Positions 8,108 to 15,877 of a stretch of 64,000 nucleotides of DNA are shown here, piece after piece; position 1 is the stretch's first letter, and every line of letters starts with the position of its first letter. The notes under the pieces are model-generated. The model made no database searches. It was not told the DNA's origin and saw only the letters and a list, made by a program, of their open reading frames with translations. Made by a program: the position numbers and the translations under genes. The stretch is from CBDCFV01 sp965203835 (lineage in GTDB: Bacteria > Chloroflexota > Dehalococcoidia > Lucifugimonadales > UBA3495): positions 4,216,001-4,280,000 of the forward strand of contig OZ241919.1 of assembly GCA_965203835.1 (NCBI GenBank), given 5' to 3'.

Positions 8108-8353
8108 TCATGCGGTAACGGTCAGGGTTCCTGCGGGGCCGCGCAAGGGAGTTAGTTCTGCGGGCAGGGCTTGCCCGTCTTCCTTGCAAACCTGGATTAT
8201 GGTCTGCGCTACTGCCAACAGGCTTTTGAGGGTTTCTTCCGGGGTATCTCCCCAAGCCACGCAGCCTTGCAGGGCTGGCGCCTCAGCGCGGTACATCCAG
8301 CCGTGGTCCTCAGTTAGTTCGTGAAGGATGTAATCAATCTGGTAGATGTCCAT
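8108..8353 (-). CDS. HicB-family antitoxin, orphan
   Basis: An 81-residue HicB-like protein: 'YRAEAPALQGCVAWGDTPEETL' shows the usual (A/V)P(D/A)LxGCxxxGDTxEEA pattern, followed by the helix that ends 'CKEDGQALP'. GGAGGG lies 4-5 bases before its ATG (minus strand). There is no HicA double-stranded-RNA-binding toxin next to it on either side. Its stop is one base from the broken VapC, so the two systems were joined by rearrangement. HicB proteins normally neutralise HicA and bind DNA. Confidence 0.75.
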   Translation of the reverse strand: MDIYQIDYILHELTEDHGWMYRAEAPALQGCVAWGDTPEETLKSLLAVAQTIIQVCKEDGQALPAELTPLRGPAGTLTVTA

Positions 8354-8857
8354 TTTCCCTCCGGTTCCAAGGCCCTCCCAGTGTGGAATCTATCACATCT
8401 TGCCCGCCATTTTGTAGTCCCCCAACGGCCTGCCCCGCGAACCGGCGGGGGCTGCTCCTCCCCACTGACACCTCCTGCTTGCCAGGTCGTAAAACACCTC
8501 TCTACCATAATACTCGTGCAGCACAACATTCCATCGGACCTGGACAAGTCCAGTAAAGCCGCTTAAGGAAACATGGTGATAGATGACCGAAAAACCTCTG
8601 GAAACAATCAACCCGTACCCAACCGGGGCCTTGCCGGTGGGGGCAACCCTTGTGATTGCCCTGTGCGCTCCGATGCCATTTCAGTAAATGTCCTGAAATG
8701 TCCGCAAATGTCCGCGATTCTAAAATATTCACGCCAAACCGTCATTCCCGACTCCCGTCTTTCCCGCGCAGGCGGGAAACCACATGACCGCAAATGTCCG
8801 CGTTTCTGAATTTCCGGCAAATTGACCGTCTATAATCCATCCTGAGGAGTCTGCAGC
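8354..8857. other. Gene-free stretch with short repeats
   Basis: About 500 bases with no supported gene. It holds three tandem 10-bp repeats (8686-8715), a further single copy (8792-8801), and a TTTCCCGC/GCGGGAAA hairpin (8760-8779) with REP-like flanks. Short ORFs on both strands lack ribosome sites and family likeness. A TATAAT at 8831-8836 may be the -10 box of the gene at 8858. Confidence 0.6.
8686..8715 (+). repeat. Three tandem 10-bp repeats, AAATGTCC(TG/GC)
   Basis: The units are 8686-8695, 8696-8705 and 8706-8715; the first ends in TG and the others in GC. The same unit occurs singly at 8792-8801 and twice at 60066-60085, each time upstream of a small rightward gene. Confidence 0.75.
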
Positions 8858-9151
8858 ATGCGAAGTGAACTAGACGCCCTATGGGCCCGCGTCCGCGCCC
8901 TTCAACGTAAATTCGCCCGCGAACTGGCCGAGTACCGGCTGGGCCTCCTTTGTGACGACCTTTGCGAACGCTGGTTCGCTGCCTGGTCCGACCACAAGCC
9001 CCTGCCCGGGATCCAGCCATTCATCCGACGGGTCACAGACGCCGGCTACCGGCTGCTGCCGTTGGGCGCGGCCGACAAGTACCTGCGTGATTGTCTTCGC
9101 CAAGGTGACGCTCCCGCCCCCCAAGTGCTGCTCCACGCTATCCTGCCTTAG
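8858..9151 (+). CDS. Hypothetical protein, 97 residues
   Basis: ATG 8858 follows GAGGAGT. The protein is basic and largely helical, beginning with an Arg/Leu-rich helix ('RSELDALWARVRALQRKF') and holding two Cys in 'LLCDDLCERW'. I recognise no family. It is flanked by repeat-rich, gene-poor DNA on both sides. GC content and codon use fit the chromosome better than the AT-rich genes to its left. Confidence 0.5.
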   Translation: MRSELDALWARVRALQRKFARELAEYRLGLLCDDLCERWFAAWSDHKPLPGIQPFIRRVTDAGYRLLPLGAADKYLRDCLRQGDAPAPQVLLHAILP

Positions 9152-9284
9152 CCGGGAAACCGGGCCGGGGACAAGCTTCGCGGGAGTGGCGGTTTGTTCT
9201 TACTGTGCGGCAAGTGAAGTAACTTTGCAATCGTCCTGGCTGATTCGGCAGGGCGTGTGCAAAGTCTTTACCGGTGGCAAAAGC

Positions 9285-9367
9285 CTGAATCAGGATTATC
9301 AAGATTAAAGGATTCTCAGGATTGGGAATATCCTGAAAATCCCAAAATCCGGTAAATCCTGATTCAG
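9285..9367. repeat. Long inverted repeat flanked by direct repeats
   Basis: CTGAATCAGGATT (9285-9297) is perfectly mirrored by AATCCTGATTCAG (9355-9367); inner TCAGGAT/ATCCTGA arms extend the structure. The element is flanked by the approximately 27-bp direct repeat containing ACTTTGC and CCTGGCTGATTC. Confidence 0.75.
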
Positions 9368-9418
9368 ACAATTACTTTGCACAGGCCCTGGCTGATTCAG
9401 CCAATTGCTTGGGGCATG

Positions 9419-9454
9419 GCCTTGCGGTAACATGGATTGGGAAGAGATGGCTGA
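9419..9454 (+). repeat. 36-bp direct repeat, copy 2
   Basis: Matches 7640-7675 at 33 of 36 positions. It ends after the first 14 bases of the tRNA-Ser relic sequence, so a tRNA 5' end without a tRNA sits here. Confidence 0.7.
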
Positions 9455-9492
9455 ATACCACATTGCGTGTGGGAAAAAGAAGGAATGACGGC

Positions 9493-11214
9493 ATGAAAGT
9501 GCAGATAATGTCTCCCGCAGCCAACCGGGTGGACTTCAAGGTGCCGCCCGCTCCCAGGCTTACGACCTTCGAGGGCAAGACCATCGGTCTGTACAACAAC
9601 ATGACCGGCGGGGCCGATGTTGCCGTGGAGCGGTTCGCCGAGCAGTTGCAGCGCCGGTATCCCGGCGTCAAGTTCCAGCGCTATGGCGGAGACCTGCGCG
9701 AAGGCCGTCCCGCGCTCAGCCGGGGCGTCCACATCGACGACGAGGAAGCTGCCCGTATCGCCGCCGAGGTTGACGCCATGGTGGGCGCGACGGCGCATTG
9801 AGGGGGCTGCACGTCGTGGCTTAGCCATGACATGGTTGCCATGGAGAAGGCCGGCATTCCCGCCGTGGCCATCGCCGCCCAGAGCTTTGCCCGCGCTTGG
9901 CAGTCCTGCGTGGACGGTTGGGGACAGCCCACGACCGCTTACGTCACCATTCCCCACGCCACCACCGGGCAACAACCCGACTTCATTCGCAACATGGTGG
10001 ACGGGCAGATTGACGCCATAATCCAGGGCCTCACCACCTACCCGGCGTCCCGCGGCCCGGTCACCGCCCAAAAGACCGGCGGCGTCACCGAGGTCTTCAC
10101 CGTGGAGATGGACGCGTCCCCGGATGGGCTGAACGCGGTGAACCGGTTCCTGGCCGAGCGGGACTGGAGCGACGGCATTCCGGTCGTTCCGCCCACGCCC
10201 GAGTTGGTGGAGAGAATGCTGGCCGGCACCGGCAGGAATCCCCAGGACGTGCTGATGGTGATGGAGCCGGGCTTCGGGGTCGCCACCGTGGAGAAGATCG
10301 CGATTAACGCGGTGATGGCCGGCTGCCGCCCTGAGCAGTTCCCGGTCCTGTTGGCCGCCATTGACTGCTTGGCCCAGCCGGAGATGAACCACCGGGACAT
10401 GCAGGTGTCGGGCCACACCGAGGCGCCGCTGATCCTGGTCAACGGTCCCATCGCTCAGCGCGCCGGCATCAACTGCGGAACGTCTGCCATGGGTCCCGGC
10501 GTGGTCAACAGCGCCAACACCGCCATCGGGCGGGCGCTGCGCCTGTGCCTGATCAACATCGGCTACTGCAAGGCCGGGACCGGCGATCCCAACTTCATCG
10601 GCCTGCCCACCAAGTTCGGCATGTGCATCGCCGAGAACGAAGAACTCAGCCCTTGGCAGCCCTACCACGTAGACCAGGGTTTCCAAGCCCACGAAAGCGC
10701 GGTGACGGTAGTGACCGTTACCGGCCCCGGCGACATCCTGGACTCAGGCTCCAGGAACCACACGGACACGCTGAACAACATCGCTTCGTTGATGTTCTAC
10801 CCCGGCTCCGGCAGCGGCGGGTGGATACGGGGCTGGGATTCGGCGCAGGTGGGGCATACCAGCCAGCGGGTGTCTTACCCCGGGCCGTACCATCCCATTA
10901 TGCTCAGTCCCTCCCGCGCGGTGATTCTGGCCGAGGCCGGGTACAGTAAGCGGGACGCCCAGGAATGGCTGCACGAGCGTTGCCGGGTGTCGCTGCGGGA
11001 GGCCATCGGCAGCCGCGGCGTACCCAAGGACGACAACGGGAAATGGCTGCATCACCCGGAGTTGCAGTCCTTGGAGGACGACCCGGACGCCACCATTCCG
11101 ATGCTGGAAAGCCCGGAGCAGTACCTGCTGTTCGTGACCGGCGGCACCACCCACTACGCCAACTTCTTCTACGGCACCTACGGCATCGCCACCCGCCCGG
11201 TGGAGGAGTTTTAG
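9493..11214 (+). CDS. UGSC-family selenoprotein (in-frame TGA at 9799) fused to a large conserved domain
   Basis: Read through the TGA at 9799-9801, the frame is open from ATG 9493 (AAGGA ribosome site) to TAG 11214: 573 residues with selenocysteine at 103. The TGA lies in 'GATAH-U-GGCTSWLSHD', the spot of the U-G-S-C redox motif of UGSC-family proteins; here it is UGGC. The N-terminal about 180 residues are the UGSC domain. From about residue 195 a second domain starts ('ERDWSDGIPVVPPTPELV', 'GVATVEKIAINAVMAG', 'LINIGYCKAGTGDPNF'), which often accompanies the family and has no established reaction that I know. Both halves look fully conserved, with no other stop. A SECIS-like hairpin follows the TGA. 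Read without selenocysteine, it would be a 102-residue stub and a headless protein. Confidence 0.85.
9813..9831 (+). promoter_or_regulatory. SECIS-like hairpin for the UGSC gene
   Basis: GTCGTGGC (9813-9820) pairs with GCCATGAC (9824-9831), 8 bp with one G-U pair and a TTA tip. It starts 11 bases after the TGA and its tip is about 21 bases from it, within the known range for bacterial SECIS elements. The tri-base loop is small; the top pairs may open to give a larger loop. Confidence 0.6.
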
Positions 11215-11219
11215 CCGCT

Positions 11220-11236
11220 GGCGGTTGCCAACCGCC
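11220..11236 (+). terminator. Hairpin after the UGSC gene
   Basis: GGCGGTT/AACCGCC with a GCC loop starts 5 bases after the stop codon. No T-run follows, so it may be Rho-assisted or only an mRNA 3' hairpin. Confidence 0.45.
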
Positions 11237-11263
11237 GGGTGTTCCGATTCTTACCTGAAAGAG

Positions 11264-11349
11264 TGGTGCCGGGAAAGGGACTCGAACCCCCACATCCTCT
11301 CGGATAGCGGATTTTAAGTCCGCCGCGTCTACCGTTCCGCCATCCCGGC
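11264..11349 (-). tRNA. tRNA-Leu(TAA)
   Basis: On the minus strand GCCGGGA pairs with TCCCGGC and is followed by A and an encoded CCA (plus 11264-11266). The anticodon loop is CT-TAA-AA on a GCGGA/TCCGC-type stem, and a long variable arm (TATCCGAGAGGATG) fits a class II tRNA. The T-arm contains GGGGGTTCGAGTCCC-type sequence. All arms are intact. Confidence 0.93.
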
Positions 11350-11507
11350 ATAGCCCTGCGCCTCTGTACCCAGGGTGGATGACGACCCATGGGACTGGCG
11401 CAATGGCTATACTAGGAATGTAACGCCCACCCAGTTGGCTGTCAATGAACCCGGATTCTATATATCCGCCGTTAAGCTATCCGTATCCTTATCTCGGAAG
11501 GACGACG

Positions 11508-12308
11508 ATGCGAGTAGACGTTCATACCCATGTCTGGCCGGACCGTATCGCCGATGCGGTGCTCCAGTCCATGAGTTCCGTGGTCGGTTTCGAGGCCGTC
11601 GCCGCCAATACGGTAGACGGGATAAAGGCCCACATGCGCGCGTCGGGGGTGGACAAGTCGGTGGTGCTGGGAATAGTTGACCGCCCCGACCAAGTAATCA
11701 GGGCCAACAACTGGCTGATTTCCATTCAGGACGACATGCTGGTCCCATTCGGAGCGTTGCATCCCGGCCTTGAAAACAAATCCGACGAGGTCCGGCGGTT
11801 GCGGGAAAATGGAGTCAAGGGGATCAAGCTGCATCCCATGATGAACAGCTTTTTCCCAGACGCCCCCGATATGTTCCCGGTGTACGAAGAGATGGGCGAG
11901 GACATGGTGCTGGCGATTCATTCGGGCAGCTTTCCCGGCACCAGTCCAGATGAGACCATTTACGCCTCGCCCGACCGCATCATGAACGTGGTGCGGCGGT
12001 TTCCCAAGTTGAAGATAATCGCCCTCCACTTGGGAGGCTTTTACATGTTGGACGAGGCGGAAAGAGAGTTGATCGGCAGGGAGAACGTCATCATCGACAC
12101 CACTTGGCCGCCGTCCCTGCGGGAGGTCGCGCCCGAAACCCTCAACGCCATCATCACCAAGCAGGGCGCGCACAAGGTCTGCTTGGGCACCGACTACCCG
12201 CTGGCCAGCCAGGAAGCCGAGTCTTCCTACATCGGCAGTCTGCCCTTTACCACGGCCGAGATAGAGGGCATATTGGGAGAAAACGCCCGGCGGCTTATAG
12301 GACTGTAG
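11508..12308 (+). CDS. Amidohydrolase family protein (amidohydrolase_2, ACMSD-like)
   Basis: A 266-residue TIM-barrel metal hydrolase or decarboxylase. The first metal motif is 'VDVHTHVWPD' at the N-terminus; further ligands are the His of 'GIKLHPMMN', 'VLAIHSGS' and 'IIALHLGG', and the catalytic Asp is in 'CLGTDYPLA'. ATG 11508 directly precedes the HxH strand and follows GGAAGGA; the ATG 63 bases upstream adds a Pro/Tyr-rich stretch not seen in the family. Relatives remove acyl, amino or carboxyl groups from small ring or chain substrates. It stands alone, downstream of the tRNA-Leu gene. Confidence 0.8.
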   Translation: MRVDVHTHVWPDRIADAVLQSMSSVVGFEAVAANTVDGIKAHMRASGVDKSVVLGIVDRPDQVIRANNWLISIQDDMLVPFGALHPGLENKSDEVRRLRENGVKGIKLHPMMNSFFPDAPDMFPVYEEMGEDMVLAIHSGSFPGTSPDETIYASPDRIMNVVRRFPKLKIIALHLGGFYMLDEAERELIGRENVIIDTTWPPSLREVAPETLNAIITKQGAHKVCLGTDYPLASQEAESSYIGSLPFTTAEIEGILGENARRLIGL

Positions 12309-12345
12309 CGGGCACGGGACTTCCCGTCTGGTGAGTGCGGTTGGG

Positions 12346-13176
12346 CTATCCCTTCTCCCAAAGCCCTGCGGCTTCCCCGACACGCCGGCCCCACCATTCC
12401 GGGCCTTCGCTGATGTAGGACCATTCGGGGTTCTGCTCCGTGTCGCGCAATGCCGCCATCACCGCGCTGAACGTGGAGGCGTCGGCTTCGGCAAACTCGA
12501 AGTACCCGACAAAGTCGTAGTTTCCTTGGCTGCCGTAGCCTTCGGGGGAGTGCACCAACCGCCGGGTGATGCAAGCGATGCCCGCGTCGGCAGCCAGAGC
12601 GTGGCCTTTTATGACCATGTTTTCCTTGGCGTCGTACCGGGGTAAAAAGAAACTCTCGCGGTGCATCCAGTCCATTCCCCACCACTGGGCGTTCTTGTTC
12701 ATCGGCGTCACCACGCCAAGGGGGTGAACGTCCCCGGGTCCCGGCTGCTGGGCGTGAGCATAAGCGTATTGAGTCATGGCGTGGCTGGTGTAGCTGCGCG
12801 GCCTTTGGACGCCGCACAGCATCTCGACGCTCCCTCCCCTGGGCTCCAGCAAGGCCCGCAGGCCTTCCTCGTACTTCAACAGGGGTGCTTCGGTCTCGGC
12901 CTCCAGGCGCACCAGGCCGTCTGCTTCCGAAATGCCGGGATGGGGAAGGTCCCGTTCCAAGCTCATGGCCGGCTCTGCCCTCAAGATCTGGAACCGGCCC
13001 CTTGCGAACGCCTCCGCCGATGCCGGGCCATTCGCATAGTGCATGTTCTCCATGCCTTCAGCTAGTCCGTCGATGGCTTGCGCCAGAGCAGTTTCGCTAC
13101 GTGGCGGCAGCTTCAGGAAAAGGAACCGTTGATGTCCCGTGATGATAGTAGTTAGATTCAGGTCGGCCGCCTGCAT
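12346..13176 (-). CDS. Chlorite-dismutase-like (Cld/HemQ superfamily) protein
   Basis: A 276-residue protein of two ferredoxin-like halves. The second half has the family's features: 'IKGHALAADAG' (candidate heme-ligand His), then 'NYDFVGYFEFAEADAST', 'MAALRDTEQNPEWSYI' and 'SEGPEWWGRR'. Family members bind heme and act as chlorite dismutases, peroxidases or coproheme decarboxylases; the first role needs an Arg near the heme that I cannot place. The ATG is preceded by AGGAGGT 6 bases upstream. It heads a leftward run facing the amidohydrolase. Similarity is clear only in the C-terminal half. Confidence 0.6.
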   Translation of the reverse strand: MQAADLNLTTIITGHQRFLFLKLPPRSETALAQAIDGLAEGMENMHYANGPASAEAFARGRFQILRAEPAMSLERDLPHPGISEADGLVRLEAETEAPLLKYEEGLRALLEPRGGSVEMLCGVQRPRSYTSHAMTQYAYAHAQQPGPGDVHPLGVVTPMNKNAQWWGMDWMHRESFFLPRYDAKENMVIKGHALAADAGIACITRRLVHSPEGYGSQGNYDFVGYFEFAEADASTFSAVMAALRDTEQNPEWSYISEGPEWWGRRVGEAAGLWEKG

Positions 13177-13215
13177 CGGTAAACCTCCTGAAGGCAGGAT
13201 ATAGCCTTGCGCGTT

Positions 13216-13407
13216 TCACCCAACAAATGCTTTCACAATCAGTACTGCCAAGCCTGCGCCGAACGCCAACCCAGTGCCGAACAGCGTGAATATCAGCTTG
13301 TCGAGGCGGGCTTCTATGCGATCAAGACGGCCTATTACTTGGCCTAGTTGACCCTCGAGCCGACCAATCCTGTAATCGGTACTGTCGGTTTGACCTGTAG
13401 TTGTCAT
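13216..13407 (-). CDS. Small coiled-coil membrane protein
   Basis: A 63-residue protein with a heptad-like first half ('GRLEGQLGQVIGRLDRIEA') and one C-terminal membrane segment ('IFTLFGTGLAFGAGLAVLIV'). The layout resembles XhlA-like or DUF1640-like small membrane proteins, but the family is not certain. It starts 4 bases after the stop of the molybdenum hydroxylase gene on the same strand and shares its AAGGAT-type ribosome site region, so the two are probably co-transcribed. Confidence 0.6.
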   Translation of the reverse strand: MTTTGQTDSTDYRIGRLEGQLGQVIGRLDRIEARLDKLIFTLFGTGLAFGAGLAVLIVKAFVG

Positions 13408-13411
13408 CACC

Positions 13412-15751
13412 TTATCCTTCCGCTCTAGCGTGAATCGCCCCCCACACCTTCTCCGGCGTTAGAGGCGTGTCGATGTGACGAACGCCGTAGCCTGACAGGG
13501 CATCCATCACGGCGTTGGCTACGGCGGCAGGGGCGGCGACCGTAGGCAACTCCCCAACCCCCTTTATCCCCAAGGGATTCATTGGGGAAGGAGTCTCGAT
13601 GGTATCTGTAACCATGTCCGGCATTCCATTGGCCAAGGGCATAGCATAGTCCATCAGGCTGCCGGTCAGCGGCTGTCCTTCCGGGCTGTAGGCCATGCCT
13701 TCCCACAAGGCTTGTCCGACGCCTTGGACTATGCCGCCGTGCACTTGACCTTCGACCAGGACAGGGTTGATGATCCGGCCGCAGTCATGGACAGCAACGT
13801 ATTTGAGGATCTTGGTCGCGCCGTTGTCCTTGTCAACCTCAACAACGACTACGTGCGTGCTGAACGAGTGCGGGCTCTCGTAGGGCCTTCCCAAGGTATA
13901 GCTGGCGCTGAAGTCCAACCCCGCCGTCGCGCCGGGCGGCAGGGATTCCTCGTTGTAGGCCGCGGCAGTCACTTCCCCGAAGTCCAGGGTTTTGCTGGGC
14001 TCTCGCCTATTAAATGCCTTGCCGTCCCGCAGGACTACATCGTCAGCGGAGCAACGGAGTAGATGGGCGGCGATACCGGACAGCTTTTGCCCGGCTTCCT
14101 GCGACACCAGGTACATGGCGGAACCGCCGACCACGGTGGCGCGGGTGGCCCCCGTGCCGCCGCCGGAAGGGACGACCGCTGTGTCGCTGTGGAGCACCCT
14201 GACGTCGGCGGGAGTAACGCCCAAGGCATCGGCTACGACTTGGGCAAAGGCCGTTTCTGAGCCTTGTCCGTGGGGCGAGGTGCCGGTCAGTGCGGTGATC
14301 CGGCCGTCGGCGTCGATGTTGAGCCAAGCCTCCTCGTTCCTGGAGTCGCCGGACCCGCCGGACATCTTTATAACCGTCGCCAGTCCAACCCCGATAAGGG
14401 GACCGTCTCCATCGCGGCTCTGCCGGGCCTTGTCCTTCCAACCAAGATAGTCGGACATGGCCAGTGTCTTGTCCAGGACTGCTTCGTAATCGCCAGAGTC
14501 GTAGGTAAGCCCGGTGGGGGTGATGTAGGGGAAGTCGCTGGGAAATATGAGGTTTTTGCGCCGCACCTCCGCCGGGTCCAGGCCCAGTTCGTCGGCGATC
14601 AGGTCCACCGACCGCTCCATGCAGAAGGCCGCTTCCGGGCCGCCTGCCCCCCGGTAGGCCCCGGTGGGAGGCTTGTTGGTCATAACCCCCATGACCTCGA
14701 CCCGTGCCGCCGGAGTGCGGTAGGGGCCGATTATCCGGTGGCTGGCGCGGTAAGGCGGCCCCCCGGTGGTGTTGCCGAAGAAGGCGCCGGCATCGGCGGC
14801 GATGTCCAGCTTGATGCCCATGATGGTGCCGTCGTTCAGGACCGCCGCGTCCAGGTCGACCGAGTGTCCCCTGCCGTGGAATCCCAGCATGTTTTCCTGC
14901 CGGTCGGCAACCCACTTTACCGGGCGGCCCAACAGCACTGACAGGTGGGCCACCACCAGGTCCTCTGGGAACACGCCGCCCTTCTCGCCAAAGCCCCCGC
15001 CGACGTCGGGAGCCACCACGCGGATCGAGTCCTCCGGGCGGTCAAGGAGCCGGGACATCTGGCGGCGGATGGTGTGAGGCCCCTGCGTCGAAGCCCAGAT
15101 GGTCAGAAAGTCTTTACCGGGTTCGTAGTGGGCGACAAGGCCGCGGGTTTCCATCGGCACGGGGGCCAGCCGTTGCACGTCGTAACTCTGGCGCACAATC
15201 CGGTCCGCTTTCTCGAAGGCCGCATCCAGGCCATCGCCCTGGCGGTCATGGTGTATGCGCAACGCGACATTCGTACCCAGCTCATCGTGAATCAACACAG
15301 AGCTATCCGACGCGGCGTCTCGTGGGTGCATTACAGGTTCCAGCGGCTCGTACTCTACGTCGATAAGGTCAAGGGCGTCCCGTGCTTGGGACCGGGTCTC
15401 CGCCACTACCGCAGCCAACGGTTGCCCCACGTAACGCGCCTTGCCCTTGGCGAGTGCCGGTTGCATCGGTGGCTTGAACTCATCGATCTGCCACTCTCCG
15501 CTCATGGCGCGGGGAGCCAAGTCCCCAACCGCACCCTCCAAATCGTCAACGGTAATGACTGCCACAACACCCGGCGCCTGCCGCGCCTCGGACACATCGG
15601 TCCCGTTGATTCTTGCGTGGGCGTGGGGACTTCGCAGGATAGCGGCGTGAAGCATCCCGGGAATTTTGATGTCGTCGACATAAGCCCCTTGGCCCGATAC
15701 CAGCCTGGGGTCTTCAAAACGTTTGAGGGGTTGCCCGGTGTAAGTCGTCAA
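13412..15751 (-). CDS. Molybdopterin-dependent xanthine/aldehyde/CO dehydrogenase-type large subunit
   Basis: A 779-residue molybdenum-binding subunit. Landmarks are 'RFEDPRLVSGQGAYVDDI' at the start, 'PDVGGGFGEKGGVFPED' (molybdopterin dinucleotide contact), 'PPTGAYRGAGGPEAAF' (active-site loop of the form II, not the CoxL form I, type), and 'GVGELPTVAAPAAVANAV' with the catalytic Glu near the C-terminus. TTG 15751 is chosen because GGAGG lies 6 bases before it and homology starts there; the longer frame adds a non-family N-terminus. The usual FAD and [2Fe-2S] subunits are not adjacent, so it must pair with subunits encoded elsewhere. A small membrane protein gene follows. Confidence 0.85.
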   Translation of the reverse strand: MTTYTGQPLKRFEDPRLVSGQGAYVDDIKIPGMLHAAILRSPHAHARINGTDVSEARQAPGVVAVITVDDLEGAVGDLAPRAMSGEWQIDEFKPPMQPALAKGKARYVGQPLAAVVAETRSQARDALDLIDVEYEPLEPVMHPRDAASDSSVLIHDELGTNVALRIHHDRQGDGLDAAFEKADRIVRQSYDVQRLAPVPMETRGLVAHYEPGKDFLTIWASTQGPHTIRRQMSRLLDRPEDSIRVVAPDVGGGFGEKGGVFPEDLVVAHLSVLLGRPVKWVADRQENMLGFHGRGHSVDLDAAVLNDGTIMGIKLDIAADAGAFFGNTTGGPPYRASHRIIGPYRTPAARVEVMGVMTNKPPTGAYRGAGGPEAAFCMERSVDLIADELGLDPAEVRRKNLIFPSDFPYITPTGLTYDSGDYEAVLDKTLAMSDYLGWKDKARQSRDGDGPLIGVGLATVIKMSGGSGDSRNEEAWLNIDADGRITALTGTSPHGQGSETAFAQVVADALGVTPADVRVLHSDTAVVPSGGGTGATRATVVGGSAMYLVSQEAGQKLSGIAAHLLRCSADDVVLRDGKAFNRREPSKTLDFGEVTAAAYNEESLPPGATAGLDFSASYTLGRPYESPHSFSTHVVVVEVDKDNGATKILKYVAVHDCGRIINPVLVEGQVHGGIVQGVGQALWEGMAYSPEGQPLTGSLMDYAMPLANGMPDMVTDTIETPSPMNPLGIKGVGELPTVAAPAAVANAVMDALSGYGVRHIDTPLTPEKVWGAIHARAEG

Positions 15752-15877
15752 CCTGCGCCTCCGTGCCGATTCAGGTTGTTGGCAGCCTGCTCCACAGTCG
15801 AGCGATCTACGGCCATTGTATAACGAGGCGCGCGGCAGTACCAATGGGAAAGACAGGTCTGGCGGTCTCCCAAGTCT

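Larger units (their letters stand above)
9152..9492. other. Repeat-rich gene-free stretch upstream of the UGSC gene
   Basis: No gene is supported. It holds an approximately 27-bp direct repeat (9222-9248 and 9374-9400), the long inverted repeat at 9285-9367 between them, and copy 2 of the 36-bp repeat (9419-9454). The ribosome site of the next gene (AAGGA) is near 9478-9482. Confidence 0.6.

Noticed and set aside
8676..8802. CRISPR array from the AAATGTCCGC repeats
   Set aside because: Units are 10 bp, directly adjacent, without spacers, and there are no cas genes.
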